From positions 13,721,984 through 13,785,983 of the forward strand of contig JAQNBH010000010.1 in NCBI GenBank assembly GCA_028752905.1: a stretch of DNA of 64,000 bases. The letters run 5' to 3'. Below the pieces are notes generated by a model that was not told the DNA's origin, made no database searches, and saw only the letters and a program-made list of their open reading frames with translations. Below, piece after piece: positions 45,567 to 58,903 of the stretch (its first letter is position 1; every line of letters starts with the position of its first letter). This DNA is from Cladorhizidae sp. MBARI D1340-BT2. Its lineage: Eukaryota > Porifera > Demospongiae > Poecilosclerida > Cladorhizidae. Made by a program: the position numbers and the translations under genes.

Positions 45567-46145
45567 CCGCCATATTAGTCTCATGCTCATTTGCCATATT
45601 AGTCTCGCCTGTTATTTTAATTTTTTAAATTTATTTATTATTTTTTATATTTTTTATAAATTGATGCAAATACAAGCGCAAATGCATAGGAATGGCTAAT
45701 AGCAACCAAATGCTAGTGTTATTAAAGTCACCCTATATAGTTACATGAGTAATGGGATGCACACATAAGAGATGAATAAGTAAAATAGTCTGATAAAATA
45801 TAATAAACACAAAGATATTGAATATATAATAGGGATTAGGATTGATAAGGTGATCATGGGTTATGCTTAAAGGAATTAATATTAGGAGCAAACACAACAA
45901 AGTCAGGTAAATTATTCCATATTCCTATTCCGTATTAGTCTCACCTGACATAATTATTAGTCTCACCTGACATATTAGTCTCACCTGCCATATTGTCTCA
46001 CTTGTCATATTAGTCTCACTTGCCATATAAATCTCACCTGTCATATTAGTCTCACCTGCCATTAGTCTCACCTGCCATATTGTCTCATCTGACATATTAG
46101 TCCCACCTGCCATATCTCACCTGTCATATTAGTCTCACCTGCCAT
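45567..46145 (+). repeat. Iterated GCCATATTAGTCTCACCT motif (left side of the Ginger1 block)
   Basis: Two copies lie at 45571-45615 and about a dozen at 45931-46145, with period near 18. Inverted copies (AATATGGCAAGTGA type) lie at 46220-46380. The same motif, inverted, is at 54646-54760 beyond the other end of the Ginger1-like gene. Confidence 0.8.
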
Positions 46146-46688
46146 AACTGAATATGAATGTGTTGCGTGTGTATATACACAAGCTATATATAAATTGCAG
46201 TTAAAACATGGGAGGAGTATCTAATATGGCAAGTAACTTGTCAACCCTCATTTCTCTCAGAAAATTGTTGTTGTTTGTTTTTAATATTAAATTTTTCTCT
46301 CTAGCTATAGAAATAGATTTTTTTAGCAACTAATCTATCATCATGGGAGAAGTAATATGGCAAGTGAGAATACTTGCCATTTACTAATCACAATTAGATG
46401 AACAATTTTTCTTTGGTTTTGCTTCTCTGGATGATGGAGTGATAGAAGGACAGGGTCAGAGCATATATATGTGGTTCCTCAGCACCATCCTACAATTTCA
46501 CTTGTGCAAAACTTGAATTAAACAATAAACATATTTCCAGGTCAACCATGATATCCTAGGAAGACCACCAGAAAGTTTAGGATCTCCCAGTATTTCACAG
46601 ATATGGAGAACTAAGAGAGTTTATTGCATGAAAATGAGTTACCCAGAAAAAAATCCCAACAAGAACAAACAGATTCAGTCTTAATTAT

Positions 46689-48397
46689 TTAAGTGGCACC
46701 CAATTCCCTGTCGAAACAACTGCCACAGTTCCACTCCTCCTCCCGGTTGATGATGGCTGATGGTGGTATCTGTGCACATGATTGGTGGAACCATTCACTA
46801 CACTTGCTGCACTGTGCCACTGTGAGGGCACGGTCATGGGGTTGTCTGCAAACAGAGATCAATGGTTCCCTGAGAACAGTCTTGAGCTTCTTGCTTGTGG
46901 CTTCCTGTCGGCATCCTTGAACAGGGAATCGTTGGATGTGAGATGTCTGGAAAGATCTCATCAGGTGGGACCGCATCAAATGTTATTGTTGATGGGTCCA
47001 CACCATTGCATAATGCGGTTGCAACAGCAATGGCAAATAAACCACAGGCGCATTGCCTCCAGCCTGTTGATGCATGTATGGTTTCTGTATGGTCAGGTGG
47101 CTTCCTTAATAGAATTCCATCCATGCCAGGCATTTTAGTGTATCCAGTTCTGCAATGATCCAACAACAATAAAGAACAAACAAACGAAACAACTATTAAT
47201 TGTTTGTAGTATATAACTACTATTTATTTCACAAGAATTAATTGAATGGTAAAACGTACTGTACCTATTTTAGTGGGTTCGTTGTTGTACCATACGTGGG
47301 CATCTTGCCATTAATATTGAGCTGTGAATCATATTTAGGTGAAATTGCCACTCTTGAAAGGCCCTGGTTCTTAATGTGATGCTTGAGTTGAGATATTACG
47401 CAAGTAAAAAATAGAGTATAGATTTCTAAGCTCACAACAGCAGTTATCAAGGAGCCCAATTTTTTAATTGAGAGGATTAAAATAAAACAACACTGATCCA
47501 ATGACATTATTCAATTTCCAATGCATGTCATAAAAGTTGTTGGAAATTGACAACAGTTAATTCTTGATCCACCTAATCAGAATGTGTAATTTTTTTAAAA
47601 AGTTTAGCATATAAAATATTCTCATTCAAGTTATTTCTTACTGGTTTTTGTATAGAGGCTGTCATACACCCGCACAGTCCCCTTGGGCATTCCTATGCTG
47701 GACACACAGACCCAGAAGCCGCCAAGTATTCATGATTTGGATATAATCCCGAACCGGAGTTCCAGTTATTGAGCCTCCACTTCCTGGTGCCACATACCTA
47801 ATGGACTGGAAGCCACCCATCTTTGGAAACTGATTGCGAAGTAGAGCCTGCACCTCATCTATGTGTGTGTCCTCTAGCCATGCTTCAGACAGCAGAAATT
47901 AAAAAAAGTCATCAGGGAATTTTCTGTAACGGACAGGTGGTTTGCAAGGCAAGGGTTTTCCAAGCATTCTAGGCACAAGTTGTGTAACACTGGTTACAAC
48001 ACAGTCTGATGTTGGCTCACTAGAGAGAGGTGTGTTTCTATCAGGTGGTGAGGACTGGACTATCTTTCTTAGTCTGTCAAATGAGTAGGCACTGCCTCTT
48101 CTCTGGACTCCCAGGGGAACCTGCATCACTCAACTCATCAGATAGTCCAAGGTTGTTCGAACTGGTGTTGTGTGACTGGATGGATGAAGGTATCTCATGT
48201 TGAACTGGCAACTCTCTAGTTAAGTAAGGCTTCAAGAGCCCGACATTAACCTTAACCTTCATTTGGGTTGTTATCCTACTGTGTGCAGAGTCCCTTGGGT
48301 GAGACATCAACGATTACATAGGGTCCCAACCAGTCCTGGGCCAGCCTGTCTCGTTTTCTTGATACCTTCCTTGCATTCCCCTTAAGGACATAATCAC
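46689..48397 (-). pseudogene. Ginger1-like transposase copy 2: GPY/F exon, Ulp1-like protease and PHD-like finger
   Basis: The GPY/F exon is better kept than in copies 1 and 3. After CTATCATAG it reads GDYVLKGNARKV, then RLAQDWLGPYVIVDVSPKG in one frame, in phase with the upstream exon, and hits a stop where copy 1 has Gln. The Ulp1 half at 48129-47662 is split by frameshifts; its His position would read Phe (NTGGFW after allowing for one extra base). The nucleophile box keeps ACGLFAIA but has two extra bases just upstream. The PHD-like part (46979-46689) matches copy 1. Confidence 0.72.
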
Positions 48398-48663
48398 CTA
48401 TGATAGTCAACAGGTTAGTAATATAAAATTAAAACATCCAGTAAAGGTCGAGCGACAGATAAAAATATATCACAAGAAAACAGACAAGGACATTCTAAAA
48501 TTTATCAAAACTCCGAAATACATCTATCCAGAAAATTTTATTATTCTTGGCCTTTCGATTTTTTCTCAGAAACAACAATGGGACTCTAATTTCATTCAGC
48601 TTATATAAAGGCACACATTAAAGGTACACATTAATTCATAACAACATACCTGTTGCAAAAGTA

Positions 48664-50034
48664 AAGCGCTTTAAGCCTCTTTTTTGCTTGGAATCGAAAT
48701 AAGCTTTATGCTTCGCTTTAGCTTCTTCAAATTTTCAACCATATCTTCTCATCCATGATATGTACCTATGTGATTACAAAGTAAAACAGATCTGTAACAT
48801 GATTTTTTGGGAGTGCATCAAACATTTTTATTCAACTATTTGTCCCCCATTTTTTGTTACAAAAAAGTGTCAGCAATTCCATGTCACATATTTATGTTTG
48901 CCACATGCTTCTCCAAATTAGATTGTACGCTTCAGGAGACATAGTGAGTGAGATGTTTTCATAGAGAAGCTACTGCCCATTCTCATGTTCTGCATTGATG
49001 GCTATGGAACCCCTAACTCTTCGGTAGAACATCAACACAAATGGCTGTTGCTTTGTTGAAGACTGGACACTTGTATTGATACCATAACTTGTGGGGAGTA
49101 CATATCTACATAAGTACACAAACATCATACATAGAAATCATAACTACAAGCAGCACATTCAAGGTATATGCATCCTTTAGCTTAAGGCTTACAACAAAAA
49201 CCACGTCTATATTTTTAGTATATAAGAATTTGGAAAATAATATACTGTATTGCAATTTAGAGATTTTGAGCTCCATAAATGTATAATACGCTCCTAGTTT
49301 TGCATTTCATAATAAGTACCACTAATTATAACAAGATCGGTTAGCACTTTTCTGTGCACTATCCTGACCATCCAGTACCCTCTGCACATTTTTGTTTGCA
49401 CTCCTGATACTTCTCTGATCGATTCCTGCGTCTTCGCTAGTAGGCTTTAAGCACTTTCGAATGGTCACACTGTAGTCAGCTTCTTTCTTGCTAGTAAACC
49501 GTCTGGCTTTTGGCTGCAATATGCACACGGAATGTTTTGTGCGATAAAAAAGGTTGCCGAGTATGTTTTGCGGATAACAATACACTCGCAAAACTTAATC
49601 AAATTTTGTAGCAATACGGTAGCAATAACTACTAATAATGTAATTTTTTATGCCTTTTCATCATTAATTTTTTAAATATGTGTGTGTGTGTGGGAGGGGT
49701 GGGGGGTGGGTGGGTGTTTCAGTGTGAGAGGATTCATTGGAGAGATTCTGGTGAGATTTTCTGGGTTAATCACAGATTAGCATGAAATGTGATATTGGGT
49801 GGTGGTAATAGTAGAAATCTCTCTATTTATTAACAAACTGTCAATCTTGAAAAATAATTATTAAATATTGGTAGCTTACTTGTTCCAGTCAGATTGAGCA
49901 TCGTTTGTATACTTGGACAGTGCCCTCTTAAGAGATTGATTAGTCCGCTCATCTTGGCCATTGCTCTGAGGGTGATGATATGCTGAACATACCATCTGCT
50001 TCACTCCAAAAGCAGTCAAGACAACATCATTGAG
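48664..50034 (-). pseudogene. Ginger1-like transposase copy 2: integrase C-terminal exons
   Basis: Exon 50034-49880 encodes the core end and keeps the catalytic Glu (NGQDERTNQSLKRA), with one extra His codon before PQSNG. The next exons (around 49100-48900 and 48775-48664) match copy 1, with a deletion that removes part of the intron and donor area near 48900. Boundaries follow copy 1. Confidence 0.7.
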
Positions 50035-50239
50035 CTGATAAGTTCACACAAACAGAACATTACGCTGCATGAATATTTATCAAAAGGAAGCAGGAGGAAA
50101 TTTCCAGAGAATCAAGACTAAAGTCGCTAATAAAATTATCTTAAATTGTGTTAAGTCTGCCTTGTACTGAATAGTCTAACTTTGCTCTTGTAAACAAATC
50201 CAACACATTTTCCTTGATTAATTTTCACTTCTCAGACTA

Positions 50240-50810
50240 TGTAACCAAAACTTCTTTCTGGCCAAGACACGCTTTGTTCTTGCCAGATCCAAGTTCCCGG
50301 TCCGACGCCTGAACCTCTTCTAACCTCCCTGGCTAGAACCTCTCTTCAGACCAAACAAAAAACACAGCACCCTTTGCGTGTCGCTGATTAGCAAGAGTCT
50401 AGTGCTAATATATCCCAAGGACAACGAATCAATGACAATATCAAGTGCTCTTACTCAATAACAATTCGTACTCAATAAAGACAACTCTCACTTTTTAATG
50501 CCCTCTCTCAATAGTATACAAAGTTCAGTCCTTTTATAATTACAAGCTACTTGTTCAGTTTGACGTCACTTGTCTCCAAGGTGACTTTGTGGTAACCTAT
50601 CAGGAGCTCGCTCCCGAATCCATGCAAGAGTTTCGTCATCTGTGTTCTCCTCCCAAGGTCGAACTCGCGATCGTTGATATCTTCCCACGTTCTCTGCATT
50701 CGTGTGGTTTGCCACATTCTCCCCATTCATCTTGTGGTTTGCCACGTTCTCCCCATTTGTCTTGTGGTTTGTAGGAGCCAGGAATCTACCTGTCAGAGGT
50801 TTCTCTGACA
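50240..50810 (-). repeat. Solo LTR of the Gmr1-like element
   Basis: A 571-bp LTR with target duplication gacta (50235-50239) and gacca (50811-50815), at exactly the site of the complete element in copy 1. Contains two of the ~30-bp internal units. Confidence 0.93.
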
Positions 50811-50869
50811 GACCACATACATGTCATGTCATGAACACAGATGGCAACAGTTTTATTAAGTTAGTTAGC

Positions 50870-51583
50870 TGGTATATAAATTCATTCCCCTGATCCATTA
50901 TCATTTTTGGGGGAGGACCATAACTGTAGATGAGCTCGAGTAGAATGCTTGCGACATCACCAGCTGACTTGGACTTGATTGGCCAAGCAAATACCCACTT
51001 GGTAAAGAGATCTGTAACAGTGCAGACATCTATGGCCTTCGTCTGTGGCCGCAAATGGGCCAATGAGGTCTATATCCAAAATCTCCCATCTGTAAGTATT
51101 TGCAACATGATTTTAAGCAAATCAGATGTGCCTGTAATTACCTGATTTTATGCAGTTTAATTATTATATAGTGCATAAGATTTGGATTGGTAAAGGATCA
51201 TATAACTTGTTTGATCATAATTGACATAATATAAAATAAAATTAATCAAAAAATTATTCAATTTCAATTTAATCTGTGTTTTTTAATCTGTGTATATACC
51301 CCTATATACTAACTTCTCCAATATCAGACCTATTCATGCAGCCTAAAAATTTAGGCTTCTCTTGCCTACATTTTAAAATGCGTTAGCACTCTAATGTAGG
51401 GTTGGCAGGTCAGAGGTCATTCAGCAATACAAACTAAAACTCGCCATATACTCGATTCTATCTCTATACAGACCCTAAAAAAAAGGTATGTTGCAGTAAT
51501 CCTTCCAACAATATAGCACACAGAAGTGCAGTTCTCCAAACTAAAAAAAAAGTCGGAAAAATGATGCATCATCAGCAGCATCG

Positions 51584-51639
<56 letters not shown>

Positions 51640-53344
51640 TTATTGGCTGCATAGATTTCATTTATTTTTATGCCATTTTGTAGAGCGCTATCTGGGAAGG
51701 TGCCTTTTGGTATCGCTTTAGAGAGCTACTAAAAAAAGGCGACTTCCAGTTGATTTTTGCATATATAGTTCATCTAAGATGCCATCTTTGAATGGCGTGC
51801 ACAACCCAAATTTCTCGATCCTTTACCAAATCGCTGTGTTAGATGCGTTGGATTGAGGGTATGGCTTTTGCAGTGAAGAATCAAAGAAGGATTGCTGAAT
51901 GTAGTTACTGATGGAGGAAGCATTTTAGGATTGTTCCTTATGGCATTCCAAACCACTAGACCAATCTGTCCCAAACTTGTCATGCATGCATACCAACTTG
52001 ACCTGGGGAGTAACCTGGGCTAGGTCTGACCAGGACACTCCTCTTTGTGTGGGCATTGCAGCATCAAAACAGTATTCCAATTCACGAAAGCTTTAAAAAA
52101 TAGTATTTAAAAAACTTTACTAAATAAAAGGACATGTAGGTTTGGCTTTGATATTGTGCTGTCATAACAATCACTCCATTACTGCCTCCACACAACCATA
52201 AGGGACCTCACAAACTTCGCCAATAATATATTCTTGGATAACAATCCCAAACTGCCTCTAGAAGGGACAGCAAAATTGTGATAAATAACTGATGCTAGAG
52301 AGTATATATAGCAGCACATTTTCTTGCAAAACTAAGCTATAAATCTCTTCATACCTTATGTTAGAGTAATCTGGATTTTATCATTATTTGTGATGTCCCT
52401 TGTGGTTATGGAGGCAGTAATATAGGGATTGTTATCCAAGAATATATTATTATTGCTGAAGTTTATAATTATTTGTAAGGTCACTTGTGGTTATGTGGAG
52501 GCAGTAATGGAGTGATTGTTATGACAGAAAAATATCAAAGCCAAGTCTACCTGTCATTTTAAGTTTTGTTACGTATTACTTGTATATATATTGCTATGAC
52601 AATGTCTAGCTATCATATATTTCCCCAGTTAGGCCTAACGTATTTCCAATGGGCATCTTTTCTATCATTTGCACATCGTTGCTCAGTACACTTGGTCACA
52701 GTAACTTAGTTACCTGCTCAAAACTTTAATGGGATGTAACTCAGGTGCAATCGTCTTGATCATCTGCATCTTCTGGCACTTGTGACAAGTGCTTAGCTAA
52801 AGGTATAAAAAGTAACATATTATTAGCTATATGGTTACAGCACTATTCAGAGTCAATGTGATATAATAAATTTCAACTTCAATTAACAAATAAGTAGAAT
52901 CAATACAGTATTGTTAATTTTGTTACACGATTTATGAGTTTCTTAATTAAGTTTTAAAGTTGCAAACAAAATATAATGCTCACTGCTCATAATAATTATG
53001 GTATGAATACATTTTTTCCCATTATTTTTCTTATTTCTTACAACCAGTGATATTGATGTTTATTTAAAGCCTCATCATCACTTGCACATCCATGTTGACA
53101 TTTTAATTATAGATGCTGTGCACTAAACTATTCTTACCCAACTAACAACACCTTTGGCCATAGTAGTCCAGTAATAATCCTGTGTCAGTCGTGCTAAGGT
53201 ACGCTTTTGCCCTTGGTGAGCACCATTGACGTCATGGGCCTCACGTAAGTACCATCTGATGTTCATCACTAGAGAAAAGGACCAGCCGCTTAACTGTCTC
53301 ATTTGGATGGTTCATTGTGGGTTGGACGTAATACATTCTTTCAC
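50870..53344 (-). pseudogene. Ginger1-like transposase copy 2: zinc-binding exons and first part of integrase core
   Basis: Exons at 53344-53138, about 52798-52716 and about 51090-50870 correspond to those of copy 1. The zinc-finger exon has one extra base (gtaagtacc versus gtagtacc), a frameshift. The core exon reads ILDIDLIGPF, then TVTDLFTKWVFAWPIKSKSA and MIMDQGNEF, with D1 and D2 visible but in two frames. Confidence 0.72.
52129..52558. mobile_element. Foldback MITE, copy 2
   Basis: Orthologous to 10601-11026, with the same arms and position between the same two exons. Confidence 0.85.
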
Positions 53345-53960
53345 CTACAATATATTAATATTTTTACAAATGAAGTTTTTAAATATTTAAATACAGAATA
53401 AATACATCTCGGAATTTCCCATAAAACCTCTGCCCGGTCAGTGTCCCAATGACACTGTAGTCAGAGGGTCAGAGTTACAAAATACCGGTTAGGACTGAAT
53501 TTCAGCCCGATCGGATTGTTACTATTACTACTACTCTACTACTACTACTACTACTACTACTGAAAAAAATCTTTATTAATGCAAATGTTGGGGAGGTCGA
53601 GAAAACTCATTGAAAGTTGATTTGAGAGAATTTTTTTCTCTCCTCACTCTGGTGGTGGCGGCGATGGTCATGATAGGATGTGGATGGGTCAAAAGGGGGG
53701 AGGAATGGCTGGAAACGGTCTGAAAGGTCGGAAAAACTCTTTTTTTTTGGTGTGATTTGTACTTATAATTATCAAGGCATTGTATAAATATGGCACTCGT
53801 TTGTTATTCCCCCGCCACCAATGTTTTGAATGAATCGAGTGTTATTCTTATTCTCCCTCCCCCAATGGTTTGTGTTTTGAATGTCCAGATCGAAATGAAT
53901 TTTCTGAACTTGTCAAACCTTATCCCAGATAAGGCTGCTAGCATCAATTTCTTTCAATAG

Positions 53961-54206
53961 TTGGGGGTACTCCACAAACCCCGTTATTGCAGCAACAACC
54001 ATGCAATGACTTTGGAACTTCGTGACAAGGGAGAGAGATGGAGGTGTCACCGTCGAGGTTGTCGAGAGGAGAAGGGGTTGCAAGTAGGCACGTGGCTTGA
54101 GAAATTCAAGCTGACTTACAGAAAGATTATCCTATTTATTTATTGCTGGTCGCGGGAGCTTACTACTATCAATTTTTCCGATCATGAACTTGACATTGAT
54201 TTGTAA
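53961..54206 (+). pseudogene. Merlin-like transposase zinc-ribbon fragment, copy 2
   Basis: Open for 81 codons: CSNNHAMTLELRDKGERWRC, RRGCREEKGL, VGTWLEKFKLTYRKI, LFIYCWSREL. The spacing of WRC, C, GTW and IYxW fits the N-terminus of ISXO2/IS1595-type (Merlin) transposases. No catalytic core follows. Confidence 0.5.
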
Positions 54207-54568
54207 TTGACATTGATTTGTAATTTAGTCACAGGTTGAATAACAAACAAGTGCCATAATTATTATTGCAATGAACTATTGGGTACAGAGGAACTTGCTA
54301 ATTGGTGAGCTATAAATTGAAGTAGATGTGTTGATTTACAGAACCTCTTTGTTGTCATGTCTTAAAGTGCACACAGCATAGAATGTTGGTATTTGTGCAG
54401 AATGTTGGCATTTGTTCTCAATACTTATGTTATCTGAATGCCAATGATTTGGATAAAGATTAACATACCAAGAGGTGGTTTTCACCTACCAATGATGTCA
54501 AATCTGTCAATTCTTTTTCTTATTCCACTCTGCTCCTTGCACTCATGTCACAACTGTATTTTCCACTC

Positions 54569-56244
54569 TTAAGAAAATATTCGATCTTCCACAGATATAC
54601 TGCAGGGTCGTTCTCTGTCCTTACCATCACAATTCAGCTCCACACGAGGGACAAATTTGGCAGCTGACTTTATTGATGCATGGTTTATTAATTTTGTGAG
54701 GCTGCGCTTGCGCGGTGTAGCAAAAGGGACAAATATGGCAGCGGGACTAATATGGCACGACACCTGTCCACGTGCTGGGCGCGTGTAGTGTAACTTAGTA
54801 ATTAGCACTGTAGCATTCATGGGTACATGAGGTTGCTGTTCCAGGTACAGCAGGACAGTTTCAAATGCCTGGCAAGCCTGTGCATGTGAAACAGTGGGAG
54901 CAGTAGTCTCCTCATCTTCATCTTCATTAAAGTTATTTTCACCCTCTTCTCTCACAAGTGTGACAATTTCTTCTTCACTGTAATCATGATAACCTGGAGC
55001 ATTATTGTCTGAAGTGAGCCAATCCACTCTTTCAGCAGATGGGATGTTGAGTGTATCCAAAGCTTTATCAATCCTAGACTGCACATTAGACTCAGGATCC
55101 TGCTGAGATGCAACCTCTTGCTGGGGTGAGGCAGATGATGACAACAACCTTTTCCAACTTTTAGCTATGGTTGAGTCTTTCACTTCATCCCAACTTCTTG
55201 CGGACATCAAGACAGCATCCTTAATTTTTATGGTTTTAATAAACTCTGCAATGTTCATCACTCTTTCTTCATCCAACATGCGAAGCAACAAGTCATGCTT
55301 GTAATGTCGCTTGAGTGCTTCCAGCACACCCTGATCCATTGCCTGGAGAACGGAAGTTGTGTTTGGAGGTAGGTAAAGGCATGTTATTTCCCCATCATCA
55401 GAGCTGAGAGATTCAATATCAGGGTGGGATGGAGCATTGTCCAGGACAAGAACAGCTTTTGGAGCAAGACCTTTCTCCTTTAATGCTTTACGGCAAGGTG
55501 GTACAAATGTTTCATGAAACCACTTGAATATTGTGGAATCCATCCAAGCATTTTTCTGTGCATAGTACTTCTTGAAAGACCGTGGATTTAGGAACTTGTG
55601 GATGAATACAAGAGGGAGCTTTATCGAACCACTAGCATTTGCACATGCCATTAGCGTCACTCTATCTTTAGGCTTATTAAATCCCTTTGCTTCTTCTCTC
55701 TGGATGAAACCAGTGTCTTGTTTGGCATCAGCTTCCAGTATAGACCTGTTTCATCACAATTGAAAACCTGATTTAATGTTAAACCTTTCTCCTCCATGAC
55801 GTTTGCAAACTTTTCCTTGAAAGGGTCAACAGTATCCGTGGCTGCTGAAAGTGATTCTCCTTGCACGGACAGTGCTCTAATCCCATGCCTATCTCTGAAT
55901 CTCTTAAGCCATCCTGTGCCTGCCTTAAATGTGCTAGGGTCTGAATCAGGATAAACTAAAGGATACATCTGCAACGCTTTACTCATCAGTAGTGGACCAT
56001 TGATTGGAGTGCCTGAAGCAAACAAGAAAGGACAAGCTGGTTAACATACTGTAGCCTAGTGTAGCTGTTAGCTAGCCACCAATTTGGCTAGCTGGACCTC
56101 ACCTTTGCATCTCTGCTGCAAAAACCAAAGATAAACTGTCCTGTCCAACTCATGTAAGTCAGCCCTTCTAGCCATCTTCCTTTTTTTGATGCAATCACCA
56201 TCTTCAATCTCTCTCATAAAAGCTTGTAGCTTGGCTTTGTTCAT
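54569..56244 (-). pseudogene. Tigger/pogo-like transposase with one intron (copy 2 only)
   Basis: Exon 56244-56103 starts with Met and reads MRRADLHEL-like residues and VYLWFLQQRCK. A GTGAGG...TTCAG intron (56102-56013) joins in phase to GTPINGPLLMSKAL. The DNA-binding half (TGWLKRFRDRHGI) and the first Asp (VFNCDETGLYWKL) lie in 56012-55690. A lost base near 55690 shifts the frame, which then stays open through LVLDNAPSHP (second Asp) and AMDQGVLEALKRHY (third Asp), fitting the DDD triad of the family. From about 54790 the frame runs into flanking sequence shared with copy 1. The first helix-turn-helix expected upstream is missing, so the gene is 5'-truncated at the breakpoint near 56240. 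Confidence 0.85.
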
Positions 56245-56412
56245 TCTCTGACGTGCCTCAAATCATTTCAGGAGAGTGACAACATACATGTCCTTGTAGC
56301 ACTATTTGAGCAACACATGATCACTTACAAGTGAAGGAAGAGCAGTGGACGTCACAACTTCATGCCCTAGTCTCATTCATCAAACATGCTACCAGTCACC
56401 GCTGCCACCAGA

Positions 56413-57947
56413 TGTTAGGCTGATAGAAGAGTTAGTTTTGTATTATGAAGTGGTCCCAATGAATGATGTTTATAGAGCTTATAATGTTCAAGTCACACAC
56501 TCAGTATAACATAATAGATGTCTCAAACAATAAGAACTTTTATTTATACTCTCGCCTTTGTATAGCCTGCCAAAAATGGCTCATAAATTACCAAATAAAG
56601 ACAAAATATACATCTCAAATGCACATGCAAGCAATCAAAATTACTATACATGTACTTAATGTGACTGTGTATGCATGGTATGTTCTACAATACTCTACCT
56701 AGCTAACATCAATTAGTGTGCAAGATGTTCTTTCATGTCGGGGTTGACTTCTCCGAAAACTCTCCTTCCTTCTGGGGATGGTAATATCATCCATTTAAGG
56801 CTTGTCTGGAGGGACAGTCGGCATTGCTGTTGGCCACATCATTTTTATGCTTTTGATGCTTTTTCTCAAATTGAAGAGTTGGACTGTCAGCGATAATCCC
56901 AATCTCCCATTTGCACTTATTTTTGTCTGCAGATATTGCAGTGATGGTGGTCTGTTTCAATGAGGGAGTTTGTGAATATAAAGTAAACTGCAGTAGTTTT
57001 GGCTTTACCAGCATCTCAATCAGAACAGCATGAGTTAGTGAATGAGGCCATTCAACAGCAGCTCAGAATAACTAATAATACTTAACCATAAATGCTGGTG
57101 GAGGCAACATGTAAGCTGAAAAATCAGTCACACAGTGGCAGGGATGTAGATGGTGGCCTGTCGGAGAGCAAAAAAGTAGGTGAATGCAATGGAGTATTCT
57201 TAGAGAACATCCCAGACAGATGCCCCCAAGTCATGGTTAGGGAACATAGCCCATTCACTGTAAGGAAGGTAGGTGAGTTAGCCAACAAAAATAATAGCGA
57301 TTTTAACCTGGACCACTCAATACATACATCACCACAATGTTGGAAGGCAGAGAAAAAGAAGTCATAGCAAAATCCTACATTTGGAATGTCAGATATGCCT
57401 CAGAAGTTTCGTTCAACCATAGACAGAAGTGGTAGGGAACAGAGTCAGCACAAAATCAAAGTATTTTGTTCAGGCCAAGAACCCCTTTTCTTTCAATCAT
57501 AGAGTGGGTCACATGGGAGCTTACTGTTCCAAAAATATACAAATGTAAACTGGGATCATGAGACAAGCAGAACTACTGGAGTGTTCCAAGAAAAATTGAA
57601 GCTGAACTCCAGAGTGCAGCACACTCTGTTCAACTCAGAGGTAGTCAGAATGTACAGGAGAGCTCTTCTCCATCAGAGTATCAAGTGGCCAGATGGTACA
57701 AGTCCTAATGGTCATGGTAATGCTCCTCCTGGTCAGATATACCTTTGGACAAGGTTGGGACGATGAAGGGCATGCAGAAGAAGTGCTCCCTGTAAGTGAC
57801 CAACCAGTTTTCAACACTCTTACTTATTAGGCAGCTTCTGCAAGGGAGGAAGCTACAAAGGAGGCGATAGAAGTACCGACAACAACAACCCCAACTCAAG
57901 CAGAAGGACTGACAGAAAGAAGATGATGTAGCCACAAGTATAATATC
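56413..57947. other. Right-hand part of copy 2, before the piggyBac-like insertion
   Basis: Collinear with 14513-16046. Possible LTR start and tRNA-Leu-like primer motif at 56397-56413; conserved short frames of unknown nature. Confidence 0.4.
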
Positions 57948-57951
57948 TTAA

Positions 57952-58903
57952 CCCTCTCACTGGCATAAGCGACTTAAGTCGCGAAAACGGATTAACCGCG
58001 ACGAAACAATTCATAAAAAATTAACCGTTCGCGGTATTAACTTCAAAAATTGTACGAATATGGCCAAAGCATGCCTCTAATATACCCCTGAATATCAGGA
58101 AAATACGGAATGAGGAAAGGGAAGTAAACATGCCAGCAAACATCACTTCCGGTTAATTCCCGGTCTCGAAGAAGAAATGGCGACTTGCTTTAGAGTAGAG
58201 ACAAAGCGTTAGACTTCCTATTTGAGGATGACTTCGGCCTGTCCGAGATTGACGTTAGTGAAGGAGAGGAAGAAAGTGCCTGTGCTTACCTGGGAAGTGG
58301 CGTAGTTGACAGTGATGCTATGGTAGCTATAACAGAAGCTGTTGGCACCGACCACGAAGCAAGTTTTCAAAGTATAGATCGCCCTACTCTGCCAAGCGAA
58401 GCTTCAGACGATAGCGATGGTCATGAAGACTTCCCCCAAGGTAAGAATAGATAAGAGTTGTGTAGTAAAGCCTAGTAACTAGCATAATAGTAAAAACTAT
58501 TTCTCCTGGGAAGGTAGTTTCACTCATGGAGCTGCAGGAGGAGGATGAGGAAGCAGCAGAGGAGAAGACAGGGTTGGAGGAGAGGTTATTTTAGAAACAG
58601 TTGTTGTTGTTGACCAAAAGTTGACCAGCTAACATTGCTGGTTTCATGTGTAATATGAAATTGAGATGATATAAACCCGATATAAACCCTTTTATTTTAC
58701 TTCCTGTCTCTTATAACAATATTCACATTTCTGTGGTTTGTTGCTAAGCAACAAAAATTTAACATAACGTCCCTTCATGCATCAGCTATCACCTGATATA
58801 TAGTTGTTGGGTACTTGTCTTCATAAGGTCCTCTATAAAAAATATTATGTGAAATTGTGTCAATTTTTGTAAAATGTCCTCCGTAAATCTGCCAGTGAAA
58901 GGG
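57952..58903 (+). mobile_element. piggyBac-like nonautonomous element
   Basis: A 952-bp insertion is flanked by TTAA (57948-57951 and 58904-58907). Its ends are inverted repeats: CCCTCTCACTGGCA left, CCCTTTCACTGGCA right. Copy 1 has a single TTAA (16047-16050), the empty site. Inside, 58215-58440 has an acidic plus frame (FEDDFGLSEIDVSEGEEE) ending CAAG|GTAAGA, like the first exon of a piggyBac transposase; the catalytic part is absent. Confidence 0.9.

Noticed and set aside
45931..46145. Regular ~18-base repeats resembling a CRISPR array
   Set aside because: There are no unique spacers of constant length and no cas genes, and the host is eukaryotic. The units are a diverged tandem repeat.
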